Assembly (NCBI RefSeq): GCF_001426565.1
Contig: NZ_LMFA01000024.1
Location: forward strand, 124,873-188,872
DNA length: 64,000 bases
Direction of reading: 5' to 3'
Source: Rhizobium sp. Root482
GTDB taxonomy: Bacteria > Pseudomonadota > Alphaproteobacteria > Rhizobiales > Rhizobiaceae
Positions 25,622-32,873 of this stretch are shown here, piece after piece. A program made the translations under genes and the position numbers. Every line of letters begins with the position of its first letter. Positions within the stretch are counted from its first letter, which is position 1. The notes beneath the pieces were generated by a model. That model was not told the origin of the DNA. It saw only the letters and a program-made list of their open reading frames with translations, and ran no database searches.

Positions 25622-25849
25622 CTAAAGAAACGCGCGACCCTTAAGAACTTTCAAGAATGCTGCCACCGGTTCGCGAACCGTGAGTGTCTTCGTCGCCTGC
25701 TTCCCGGTTGAATTTTCTACCGCCATCTGAAAATGAATCGCAGTGCCGCCCTTGGATGCATCACAGATATACATGACCTTGGAAAAATCGACGAGCGTAG
25801 GCTTGCCGTTTTTAAGCGTTGCCAGATGCCAAGACAATTTCGTCTCCAT
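25622..25849 (-). CDS. Small hypothetical protein
   Basis: A 75-residue protein: METKLSWHLATLKNGKPTLV, then DFSKVMYICDASKGGTAIHF and TLTVREPVAAFLKVLKGRAFL. It has a compact beta-rich layout with a final helix, like many small rhizobial proteins of unknown function. The ATG at 25849 is the simplest start. TTG at 25861 (AAGG nearby), ATG 25891 and TTG 25900 are in-frame alternatives. It lies on the same strand as the unknown membrane protein 319 bases away. Function unknown. Confidence 0.55.
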   Translation of the reverse strand: METKLSWHLATLKNGKPTLVDFSKVMYICDASKGGTAIHFQMAVENSTGKQATKTLTVREPVAAFLKVLKGRAFL

Positions 25850-26127
25850 AAAATGTTTCAATATGAGACCTTTATACTCCCGGTGCGGCATGCCAGGCAA
25901 ATGTGAAGTTTACAAATGGTTAATTTAGAAGGCCATTAATAATAGCTGATGCTGTCTCAACTCTTTGTAACGATGAAGGGAGTCACCTGACGTCGCTAAA
26001 AAACATGAAGTCGGACGATCTCCTGCGGGATATGATCTGCACCGTTCGGTCGGGCTGGATTTGATAGACCTCATACCAGCGCGTGCCGTGACCACCACCA
26101 CCCACCACCCCCAAAAAGGAAAACCAA

Positions 26128-26241
26128 ATGACCATCACCACCACGTCATCGCGTGGGCGGGCCAAGCGGGCGGCAGCCGCCAACGCTGGTACTCTGATTG
26201 CGGGCCTCATGCGGTGCATATACCGACGTAGTGAGGCTTAG
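26128..26241 (+). CDS. Possible 37-residue peptide
   Basis: MTITTTSSRGRAKRAAAANA, then GTLIAGLMRCIYRRSEA: a basic, partly amphipathic peptide. AAAAAGGAAAA lies just upstream of the ATG, a good ribosome binding site, which is the main support. It lies 79 bases before the three-gene HNH operon. The rest of the stretch 25850-26320 holds a run of CCACC repeats and the operon promoter, with no other gene. It may be a leader peptide or noise. Confidence 0.3.
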   Translation: MTITTTSSRGRAKRAAAANAGTLIAGLMRCIYRRSEA

Positions 26242-26269
26242 GGGCACCGGGTCGAAGCCACAAAAATGG

Positions 26270-26298
26270 TTTACGTTTTGCCGCTAGGATGCATTATA
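26270..26298 (+). promoter_or_regulatory. Candidate promoter of the HNH operon
   Basis: TTTACG (26270-26275), a 17-base spacer and ATTATA (26293-26298). Both boxes are imperfect. Start would be near 26305, so the message has a very short leader before the first gene. Confidence 0.4.
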
Positions 26299-26320
26299 GA
26301 AACGAAATGTGGAGTGGACA

Positions 26321-27094
26321 TTGACCTGGTGTGACAAACTTTCCTCCACCCCTGCGGTGGGATATCTGTACGAACCATATGCGGCATCAGGTGACCGAAT
26401 TATCGATAGCCTCACGCCATTGATCAATACGTGGTACACGGGCCCGAAGGCCAATTTCACGGTGGCAAAGCATGAAACCTTATCGGTAGAATTGCAACAC
26501 GATAACGGGTTCGTGTATCACGTGTCAGATACCAAGGCGTCCGTCTCTTATCAACACCGTTTAAAATTAAGAAACACAAGTGCGGGCCTGCCGGTAGCGG
26601 AGTTGATCTCACAACCTTTGCAGTTCTCGAAGATTTTGGACAGTGCCTTTGATGAGCTGGTGAAGGTAGCACTCGCACTACCTCAACCTCATGGCCGCAA
26701 CATAAGTCGCGTTGGAGTTGTGTCTACAACTATCGCGGCCAGAGAAGATATCCCCCCGGGGATAATGAAGATGATCGAGTATTTCGGAAGGCCTTGGGAT
26801 AATAAAGTCCAATCATTCAATCTCTCGATTCAATCAGAGTTGAGAAAAGACGATCAATTTGTTGATCGATGCACCCATTTTCTTATTCAGGGCGATGACG
26901 AAGAGAGCGATCTCATCACCTTCAAATTTGACTGGCAAAGAACGATTTTGAAGCCCGTTGCCGCGGTAGTTGCAGACTTAAACAAGTTGAACAGCAGTGC
27001 GGTCAAATCTGCGTTGGCATATTTCGAAGATCTTGCTGTAGGGAACGCCTTTGATGAGCATCTTATTAGACAAAGAGAAAACGTTTCGGAATGA
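26321..27094 (+). CDS. Unknown protein, first gene of the HNH operon
   Basis: A 257-residue soluble protein with no recognised domain. It starts (TTG) TWCDKLSSTPAVGYLYEPYA and later has KHETLSVELQHDNGFVYHVSD and VALALPQPHGRNISRVGVVSTT. Beta strands then alternate with helices (FNLSIQSELRKDD, FKFDWQRTILKPVAAVVADLN). The layout is loosely like TIGR04255-type proteins, which are found in genomic islands; the resemblance is weak. TTG 26321 has GGAG six bases upstream; GTG 26309 is the alternative. Base composition is clearly more AT-rich than the core. It overlaps the next gene by 41 bases. A sensing role is inference. Confidence 0.65.
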   Translation: MTWCDKLSSTPAVGYLYEPYAASGDRIIDSLTPLINTWYTGPKANFTVAKHETLSVELQHDNGFVYHVSDTKASVSYQHRLKLRNTSAGLPVAELISQPLQFSKILDSAFDELVKVALALPQPHGRNISRVGVVSTTIAAREDIPPGIMKMIEYFGRPWDNKVQSFNLSIQSELRKDDQFVDRCTHFLIQGDDEESDLITFKFDWQRTILKPVAAVVADLNKLNSSAVKSALAYFEDLAVGNAFDEHLIRQRENVSE

Positions 27095-27503
27095 TACAAA
27101 CGGCGGATCACAGGAAAGTAGCTTTGCGAAGTCATCAAGAGCAGAGCCTGCCTGGACAACCGACCCTCTTGTCCTTCCTAGATTGAACACGCGCTCCGCC
27201 TATGCAGCGGGCGCCAAGGCGGCTGCCAGGCTAAATGCTACCACGGCAACCGCAAAAGAGGAGGAAGACTTGCTGTCGGAGCGCCAGCGCCTACTAGACA
27301 GGCTTTTCAGTGGAGAAATAACTACCGAAGAGAAAAATCGTCTAGACTATGTGCGTTGGTCTCTCGACAGAATTGAAGACGCTAGACATGGTGCAACTCT
27401 CGACGCCCTAGAAATACAAGCAGACGCCTACGAAAGTTTCGTTGTCGAAGTTAATAAGTTTTATGAGCAGCTAAACAGCAGAGTACAGCGCCCAAAGAGA
27501 TGA
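27054..27503 (+). CDS. Unknown helical protein, second gene of the HNH operon
   Basis: A 149-residue hydrophilic protein. The first 70 residues are Ser/Thr/Ala-rich and probably flexible. The rest is strongly helical with coiled-coil character (EEEDLLSERQRLLDRLFSGE, then ITTEEKNRLDYVRWSLDRIE). It ends in a basic tail RVQRPKR. The ATG at 27054 lies inside the preceding gene, with GGGA upstream. The stop overlaps the start of the nuclease gene (ATGA). The tight packing suggests it forms a complex with its neighbours, for example as adaptor or antagonist of the nuclease. No family recognised. Confidence 0.65.
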   Translation: MSILLDKEKTFRNDTNGGSQESSFAKSSRAEPAWTTDPLVLPRLNTRSAYAAGAKAAARLNATTATAKEEEDLLSERQRLLDRLFSGEITTEEKNRLDYVRWSLDRIEDARHGATLDALEIQADAYESFVVEVNKFYEQLNSRVQRPKR

Positions 27504-28354
27504 ATAGCGGTTCCGAAGTCGGCGATCCACAGACTATTAGCACGGCCTTGGTAATTCGCAGCCAAGTGCCGGTAAGGTCGTCGTATAACGAGTACAAACA
27601 AGAACTTAGGTACGATTTTTTTTATTCATGTGCATATTGCTGTATTGCCGAGACCGAAGCGGGAGGCATGCGCTTCACAATCGACCACTACGAGCCCCAG
27701 AAAGCCCGGAATGATCTTGTGAATGTTTATGACAATTTGATGTGGTCGTGTGACGTCTGCAACCAGAGAAAAGGCGATCGATATCCTCCGGTGAAAGCTA
27801 GGCAGAACGGATTTCGTTTCTTCCGCCCAGACGTAGACGTTCACCTTGAACATTTTTCCCTTGAGGGGAATATCCTGAAACACAAAACTAACATCGCATA
27901 TTACACGATAGAATCGCTCGATTTGAATCGAGAGAGTCTTCAACGGGTAAGAGATATTCGTCGTCGCATCTACTCGTGCGACGAAGCAGTGAGCGGCGGC
28001 GTGCTAGCCCTTAGCAGATTTCCGATCGATCGCCTTCCAACAAACATCAGAGGGCCAGCTTACAGAGCCATCAAGCAATTGGTTGACACCTACGAAACGA
28101 TGGCGGACGCAGTCGAAACGGCTCTTAAAAGTCATGCTCGATCACCGATACTTGATGAAGACGACAGTGCATCAGAGCGAGCCAAACAGCGGAAGGAAAA
28201 ATTGGCAGCTCTCGAAGGCATGTTTCCTGGAAGCTGGCGCGGCCCGAGAAAGGTGGCAAAGGGTAAACGGGGGGGTAACCCCCCAGAACCCGCACCTGAT
28301 TCCCCGACAGCAACTCGACCGCACCATAATGCGCCAGATCGAACAATGCGTTGA
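27500..28354 (+). CDS. HNH endonuclease, third gene of the operon
   Basis: A 284-residue protein with a zinc-bound HNH fold near the N-terminus: CAYC (residues about 45-48), FTIDHYEPQKA (catalytic His region), NLMWSCDVCNQRKGDRYPP (second CxxC and the Asn). The remainder is helical and may recognise substrate. The motif spacing is like PtuB-type and other defence HNH proteins, but no ATPase partner is present. The last 33 residues (after GPRKVAKGKRGG) are Pro/Arg/His-rich and run into DNA that looks like a decayed insertion, so the native C-terminus may have been shorter. Likely acts on DNA; target unknown. Confidence 0.75.
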   Translation: MNSGSEVGDPQTISTALVIRSQVPVRSSYNEYKQELRYDFFYSCAYCCIAETEAGGMRFTIDHYEPQKARNDLVNVYDNLMWSCDVCNQRKGDRYPPVKARQNGFRFFRPDVDVHLEHFSLEGNILKHKTNIAYYTIESLDLNRESLQRVRDIRRRIYSCDEAVSGGVLALSRFPIDRLPTNIRGPAYRAIKQLVDTYETMADAVETALKSHARSPILDEDDSASERAKQRKEKLAALEGMFPGSWRGPRKVAKGKRGGNPPEPAPDSPTATRPHHNAPDRTMR

Positions 28355-28560
28355 CTACCGGGTTCTGATCGAACCCGGCGCCGACCAGCGGCACGCCGAC
28401 CTCATATAGGCTGACGGGCGCGCCAACTGCCTGGCGGCCAGCGGCGAGTGTGGGTGCCGGTGGTGACTCGCCCGGACGGCTGGGCATTCATCGAGGCGTG
28501 CAGCGGCCTGATGGGCGGGCATACGATCGGAGGAGTAGGCCTGAGCGATGTAAACGTTGG
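28263..28560 (-). pseudogene. Probable gene relic
   Basis: Minus-strand reading from 28487 gives a protein-like fragment (GRQAVGAPVSLYEVGVPLVG, then FDQNPVVNALFDLAHYGAVELL) but no valid start context and a stop just upstream. It runs into the 3' end of the HNH gene. On the plus strand a short piece, RVWVPVVTRPDGWAFIEACS, ends at a stop near 28561. A tight hairpin of G and C runs around TAA (28269-28284) marks its left edge. GC content is higher than in the operon before it. It looks like debris from an earlier insertion; the source gene is not identified. Confidence 0.35.
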
Positions 28561-28620
28561 TTGAGGAATAGACAGTTTAACAAACTGAGGCCATGATCCT
28601 CCATTGGAGAGGGGAAAAGC

Positions 28621-29610
28621 ATGGACTACATTGTTCTTGATGTTGAAACAGCAAACCCAAATTATGCGTCAATATGCCAAGTCGGCCTCATTGATGTTCG
28701 TGGCGGACATGTCGTCGACACTCAATCAATCCTAATCAACCCCGAGGATTTCTTCGATCCGTTCAATATATCGATCCATGGGATTACTGAAGAACGGGTA
28801 AGGGGTGCCCCAACATTCCGGGACGTACATGCCGACCTTTTGTCCCGGCTTGGACAAAGGGTCGCAATCCATCACGGCCCATTCGATCGAGTTGCGTTTA
28901 CACGGGCATCGGACAAGTATGGATTGCAGCCCCTGTTGCCGATCTGGCTGGACAACCAGTCTGTTGTCAGGAGAACCTGGCCGGATTTCGCCCGCAGCGG
29001 CTACGGCTTAAAAAATCTATGCAGACATTTCGACTTTGCTTTTTCACATCACGATGCGCTCGAAGACGCAAGGGTCACTGAACTCATTTTTCGACGGGCG
29101 TTAGCTGAATCAGGCACTACTTTGCCGGATTGGCTGGTTCGTTCGAAATTACCCATTTCCGCGGCTACGGTGGGCCAGGCTGGTAATCCGCAGGGCCGCT
29201 TTCATGGGCAGACAATTGTATTCACCGGGGATATGGGGGTACCAAGATCGGAAGCGGCCGGGATAGCGGCAAAGTTGGGATTTGATGTCCTTGAGTCGGT
29301 CAATAAAAAGGTCACGCTCCTTGTCGTTGGACTGCAAGACCTCAGCCGGCTCGCTGGCTATGAAAAGAGCAGTAAGCAAAGGAAGGCCGAGACGCTCCGC
29401 GAGGCAGGACACGACATTGAGATTGTGTCCGATTCTGATTTCTGGGCAATGATCCCAAGCTCGATGAGGCCGCCGCAGAGGCCGGTTCGACAAGCCCAAA
29501 CCGCGCGCGGAACAAAGCACCTGGCCGTAGAAATCTCGCTTGAATCGCTGTTTTCAGATGCGGAATTGGAAGAAATGTTCGGCGTCCTGCTCAATGATGA
29601 GCTTGGCTGA
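28621..29610 (+). CDS. DEDDh 3'-5' exonuclease fused to a BRCT domain
   Basis: A 329-residue two-domain protein. Residues 1-165 are a DnaQ/PolC-type exonuclease: YIVLDVETANPNYASICQVG (ExoI, Asp-Glu), VAIHHGPFDRVAF (ExoII) and HHDALEDARV (ExoIII, His-Asp of DEDDh). Residues 193-275 form a BRCT domain of the DNA-ligase type (FHGQTIVFTGDMGVPRSEAA, then GIAAKLGFDVLESVNKKVTL). The C-terminal 50 residues are unassigned. GAGAGGGG lies upstream of the ATG. The fusion suggests DNA-end recognition coupled to trimming, in repair or in defence against foreign DNA. Confidence 0.85.
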   Translation: MDYIVLDVETANPNYASICQVGLIDVRGGHVVDTQSILINPEDFFDPFNISIHGITEERVRGAPTFRDVHADLLSRLGQRVAIHHGPFDRVAFTRASDKYGLQPLLPIWLDNQSVVRRTWPDFARSGYGLKNLCRHFDFAFSHHDALEDARVTELIFRRALAESGTTLPDWLVRSKLPISAATVGQAGNPQGRFHGQTIVFTGDMGVPRSEAAGIAAKLGFDVLESVNKKVTLLVVGLQDLSRLAGYEKSSKQRKAETLREAGHDIEIVSDSDFWAMIPSSMRPPQRPVRQAQTARGTKHLAVEISLESLFSDAELEEMFGVLLNDELG

Positions 29611-29733
29611 GGCACGGCATCTCGGAACTGCGCCCGCCGTATTCTGCCGTATCGCAAATGAAATCCTGCCCTCTTGCGGGGATGACGGACTTTCACCACC
29701 TGCTATCTTAACAAATTTGTCAAGAATTAACGT

Positions 29734-30273
29734 TCAAGAGGATACCAGATCGCCAACATGGCCAAGTGTTACTTGGCTGAACCTCGCAATGAACTGCAGA
29801 TCGGCAAAGGGGCGTGGTTCACTCGGCGCCCGATAATCCACTCGTCCAGTGCTGGTGGCTAATTCCCATTCAATGCGTGCTCGAGGTGTGGGGCCGTATA
29901 GCCACACCTCAATTGTCCCGCCGTCACGGCCGGCATAGGCATCTCGGTCAGCCGGCACGGCCTCAAGCATTGCAGAAAGCGCGTCCGCAAAATTATGCCC
30001 GCGCTTAATCTGCCCGAAGACAAGTGGTTGCGACGCAACAAGGCCTGCATAATCTCGGACGGTCTTAACGCTGTCTTTGACGTTCCGGCTGCCGGCGACA
30101 GCTATCAGCAAATTAGCCGCGTCTTGATAGTTAACGACAGACCGTCCCCGCCCTCGCTGGCCTTCACTGCGCAACCCGGCGTTCATCAGATTTCGGTCAT
30201 GCAAGGTGACGGTGCCCTCAGGCACCCCGGTTTGGTGCGCAATTTGCGCGACCAGTTCTTTGGGCGTGGCCAT
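29734..30273 (-). CDS. Putative DNA-binding phage protein
   Basis: A 179-residue protein. The N-terminal 50 residues (MATPKELVAQIAHQTGVPEG, then TVTLHDRNLMNAGLRSEGQRGRG) read as a helix-turn-helix with a basic wing, and the following NYQDAANLLIAVAGS segment is helical. The C-terminal part is beta-rich (TIEVWLYGPTPRARIEWELA). GAGG precedes the ATG at 30273. It is transcribed divergently from the small-gene pair at 30419. That layout, next to integration genes, fits a lysogeny or excision regulator; direct evidence is only the HTH-like segment. Confidence 0.65.
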   Translation of the reverse strand: MATPKELVAQIAHQTGVPEGTVTLHDRNLMNAGLRSEGQRGRGRSVVNYQDAANLLIAVAGSRNVKDSVKTVRDYAGLVASQPLVFGQIKRGHNFADALSAMLEAVPADRDAYAGRDGGTIEVWLYGPTPRARIEWELATSTGRVDYRAPSEPRPFADLQFIARFSQVTLGHVGDLVSS

Positions 30274-30358
30274 GAATTCCTCGGTGTGGTGGGTCGCGTG
30301 GTGAAGGCGACAATTGCGCGTAGCACTGTTTTATTTTGCGCGCCACACAAAATATGCA

Positions 30359-30387
30359 TTGACTCAATTTCCTATTTAACGCAATAA
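30359..30387 (+). promoter_or_regulatory. Rightward promoter in the divergent control region
   Basis: TTGACT (30359-30364), 17 bases, CAATAA (30382-30387) lie just before the gene at 30419. The 145-base AT-rich gap 30274-30418 separates two divergent genes and contains TTGCGCG twice, possible half-sites for the HTH protein to the left. Confidence 0.5.
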
Positions 30388-30418
30388 ACAATTATTGACG
30401 TTCACTAGGAGATTCGAA

Positions 30419-30745
30419 ATGCGAACGAACCCGCACTCCCAGCCCACAGAAAGAATAGCACTCCCACGCAGACTGGTGCCGAGAAGACCGGTGCACTTTG
30501 AAATGGATACCAGATTTGCCTATCTCGAATGGCTCAGGCAGGAGGCGCGATTCCTTCAGATGGAACTCGGCTGCGGCGATAAGGGCGAGTTTTCACCCAT
30601 CGGAACTTTCACGCACCGTTACCACATTCCTTTCGGCGAGAGTTGGCGCGATCAGCCGCAGCCATCGACTCGCGCCGAAACTGTATTGCGCGCTGTCGGC
30701 GTCAAGTTTCCGCGAGGATTGCTCGTGCCGGAGGATGCGGCATGA
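30419..30745 (+). CDS. Small hypothetical phage protein
   Basis: A 108-residue protein: MRTNPHSQPTERIALPRRLV, then HFEMDTRFAYLEWLRQEARF. It is basic at the N-terminus, with helical centre and a WRDQPQPSTRAETVLRAVGV segment. AGGAGA lies six bases before the ATG at 30419. It overlaps the next gene by four bases. It is the first gene right of the divergent promoter region, an early-gene position. Function unknown. Confidence 0.65.
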   Translation: MRTNPHSQPTERIALPRRLVPRRPVHFEMDTRFAYLEWLRQEARFLQMELGCGDKGEFSPIGTFTHRYHIPFGESWRDQPQPSTRAETVLRAVGVKFPRGLLVPEDAA

Positions 30746-31125
30746 GCAAACGCCGGCACAAAATTCGCGGGCAGGCGGTTCCGCTTTCGGCCTTGATCCA
30801 GGGCGACTATGACTACATTTCGGCATGCATCGAAGCCGACGCGCTCGCCGAGCGAGGTATAGGAAATGGTGCCGACGACGTACCGGAATACAACGTCCAC
30901 GACGAAATCATGGCATTCCGCTGCAGGACTCTTGCAGAGATCCGCGCCAAACTTGCGTGGATGACTGGGGAAGGTGGCGGTCTGAGCGGCGAGGAGGAGG
31001 CCTTCAAGTTGATGCTCGCCGATATCGACGACCTGCTTACAACTAATTCACAATTACAGAAGGCGGCCAGAACACCACCGGACCCTACACGTTCCGCTGG
31101 CCGCCAGGGAGTTGGCGCGCGCTAG
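30742..31125 (+). CDS. Small hypothetical phage protein
   Basis: A 127-residue acidic, helical protein: MSKRRHKIRGQAVPLSALIQ, then DYDYISACIEADALAERGIG and AEIRAKLAWMTGEGGGLSGE. It ends in an Arg/Pro-rich tail. The ATG overlaps the stop of the previous gene (ATGA). A strong intrinsic terminator follows 15 bases later, closing a two-gene early operon. No family recognised. Confidence 0.62.
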   Translation: MSKRRHKIRGQAVPLSALIQGDYDYISACIEADALAERGIGNGADDVPEYNVHDEIMAFRCRTLAEIRAKLAWMTGEGGGLSGEEEAFKLMLADIDDLLTTNSQLQKAARTPPDPTRSAGRQGVGAR

Positions 31126-31140
31126 TCGCAGCGCCCTTTG

Positions 31141-31176
31141 GCCCGCTACCCTTCTGCATCGGGGTAGCGGGCTTTT
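31141..31176 (+). terminator. Strong intrinsic terminator of the two-gene operon
   Basis: A perfect 10-bp stem GCCCGCTACC/GGTAGCGGGC, extended by one C:G pair, then TTTT. It isolates the Xis/integrase module from the operon to the left. Confidence 0.85.
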
Positions 31177-31215
31177 CCCCCCAACTCATTCTAAAGCCGA
31201 CCATAGGAGGCGCCT

Positions 31216-31512
31216 TTGACACTAAAGCACTCGCCGGCCAACGATAACGATCCATTTTGGCGGCTTCCGATGTTCGCGAAGGATCTGGAACTTGCCGAGG
31301 CAATCGTCGGCAAATCCGAGGCAGCCAAATGGGTGAAAGAGCGCCTCCCCACATTGGCGGTGAAACCTGGCTTTCCGCCAGTGGACGCCTTTCATGGTGG
31401 TCGGCCGGTGCCGCTCGTCCGCATGTTTTACCAAAGCTATCTGGGCGTCGCGACTGGCATGGTCGGCTCCCCAGACGGGGAGGAGGGGCAATGGAGTCGG
31501 TTAAGGCAATAG
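31216..31512 (+). CDS. Putative excisionase-like / helper protein upstream of the integrase
   Basis: A 98-residue basic protein: LTLKHSPANDNDPFWRLPMF, then LAEAIVGKSEAAKWVKERLP and PGFPPVDAFHGGRPVPLVRMFYQ. The last pattern (PPVDAF.GGRPVPLV) occurs in small proteins encoded directly upstream of rhizobial-island integrases and suggests a winged-helix Xis-like fold. The start is TTG at 31216 with a near-perfect TAGGAGG at correct spacing. It overlaps the integrase start by 22 bases. DNA bending during excision is the inferred role. Confidence 0.65.
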   Translation: MTLKHSPANDNDPFWRLPMFAKDLELAEAIVGKSEAAKWVKERLPTLAVKPGFPPVDAFHGGRPVPLVRMFYQSYLGVATGMVGSPDGEEGQWSRLRQ

Positions 31513-32715
31513 GCCTCAAATGGATGAAGCGGACCTCCGGTCGGGTTCCGGTTTGGGTGGCCGACGAGAACGACGTGAAGCGCGGCTATGAGCCGAAAAC
31601 AGTCAACCTCGATTACCTGCGCGACGAACCGGACATGCTCGTGGCAAAGTGCAACGCGCTCCAGGCTGATATGTTGCTTTGGCGGTCGGGATACAGACGC
31701 AATGTCAGCGTATTCGATGGAAGTGTCCGATCGCTGTTATCTGTGTACCAGCGAGATGAAGAAAGCGCCTTTCACCAGTTGAAGCCGGGATCGCTCGTTC
31801 CCTATAAGCACTATCTCGCGAAACTCGAGGAGCATATCGGGCCGCGGCGAGTCGACTCCATCAGCGGCATCGATGTGCTGGCATAAGATTTGGAGCCGAA
31901 ACGGAAAGCACCTGGCTGCGGCGTCGACGTCGCGGGCGGTTCTAGAGGCCGCTGTGAAGCATGGCATTCTTCGCAGATTCGCCGGTTGCATCGAGTTGCG
32001 CGAAATCCTGCAAACGGCTCGCTCAGGCTTGCCACAGCCAAGCCGACGCGAAATCGTGATTACGACAGACCAGGCAACCGCCGCACGCCAGGCAGCACAC
32101 GCCGCTGGGCGGCCCTCGTCCGCCTTGGCATACGCCATCGCCTACGAGACGACGCTGCGTTTGTGGGACGTTGTGGGGCAGTGGTGGCCATTGGGAAAGG
32201 GCGGCATCTCTGACGTCGTCGATGCTGAGCGTGGACTGAAGTGGTTTGGCCTTCGATGGGATAACATCGACGATAATCTGGTTCTCAAGTTCAAGCCATC
32301 AAAGACCGACGGCACAACTGGCCGGACGGTGACTTATCCTCTGACGAAGGCGCCCATGGTGCTGGAGGAACTCGAGCACTGGCCAGCCGACAAGCGAATC
32401 GGCCCGGTCATCGTCTCTGAAGCCACCGGTCTGCCTTACATCTCTCGGGCTGTCACAGACCGGTGGGGGGACGATCGCAACGCGGCGGGCATTGATCCGA
32501 AGGCTTGGGCTCGAGACCTGCGCGCATCGGGAATTACCGAGGGACGTGCCGCAGGTGCCACGACCGACGACGCTTCGAAGGTCGCTGGTCACGCCGGCAC
32601 GAAGACCACGAGCGCAGTTTACGATCGCGCTTCGGAAGAGGCTGCTGGCCGATTCGCTGACGCCCGAATTGCGGGTCGAGAACGGAACGGTAACGGCGGC
32701 GGTAACGGGCGGTAA
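31491..32715 (+). pseudogene. int: Tyrosine integrase, split by a frameshift
   Basis: The N-terminal part (ATG 31491 to stop 31886; MESVKAIGLKWMKRTSGRVP) contains the core-binding SAM-like domain and ends ...SGIDVLA. One base on, another frame continues without loss from about 31874 (WHKIWSRNGKHLAAAST) to 32715. In the second frame the catalytic residues are Arg (ETTLRLWD), Lys (KPSKTDG), Arg (ARDLRASG; the usual His before Leu-Arg is replaced), His (KVAGHAG) and Tyr (TSAVYDR). A 1-base insertion or 2-base deletion near 31872-31880 explains the split. Sequencing error or programmed shifting is possible. It abuts attR. Confidence 0.85.
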
Positions 32716-32765
32716 CGGCGCGGCGGCAAGCCCATGAACCAACAGGGTTTTCCCGCCAACGGTTC

Positions 32766-32779
32766 TTAACGCCCCCTTA
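32766..32779 (+). repeat. Right attachment site (attR), 14-bp direct repeat
   Basis: TTAACGCCCCCTTA, identical to 13981-13994, lies 50 bases after the integrase stop and 94 bases before the PBP start. The flanking bases differ, so the shared core is 14 bp. Confidence 0.75.
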
Positions 32780-32873
32780 AATCGCCGCATTTACACTTCA
32801 TCGCACTCGCCGAACGCAGGCCCTCCGGGCCGGTCGTCTCCCCGAAACGCTCATCTGGAGAAACCATCCCGGC

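Larger units (their letters stand above)
13981..32779. mobile_element. Integrated phage-like element (18.8 kb), integrase-type
   Basis: A perfect 14-bp direct repeat TTAACGCCCCCTTA flanks a block whose genes differ from the conserved core on both sides. Inside are a tyrosine integrase beside the right repeat, an Xis-like gene, a replication helicase, a prohead protease, a tailspike and many short overlapping genes on both strands. AT-rich accessory genes lie at 26.3-28.4 kb. No terminase, portal, major capsid, tail-tube, lysis or tRNA gene was recognised. It is either a satellite depending on a helper phage or a prophage remnant. Confidence 0.9.

Noticed and set aside
25983-26219. 78-codon minus-strand frame
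   Set aside because: Runs opposite a CCACC repeat tract; Arg/Gly/Val-rich translation and no start signal.
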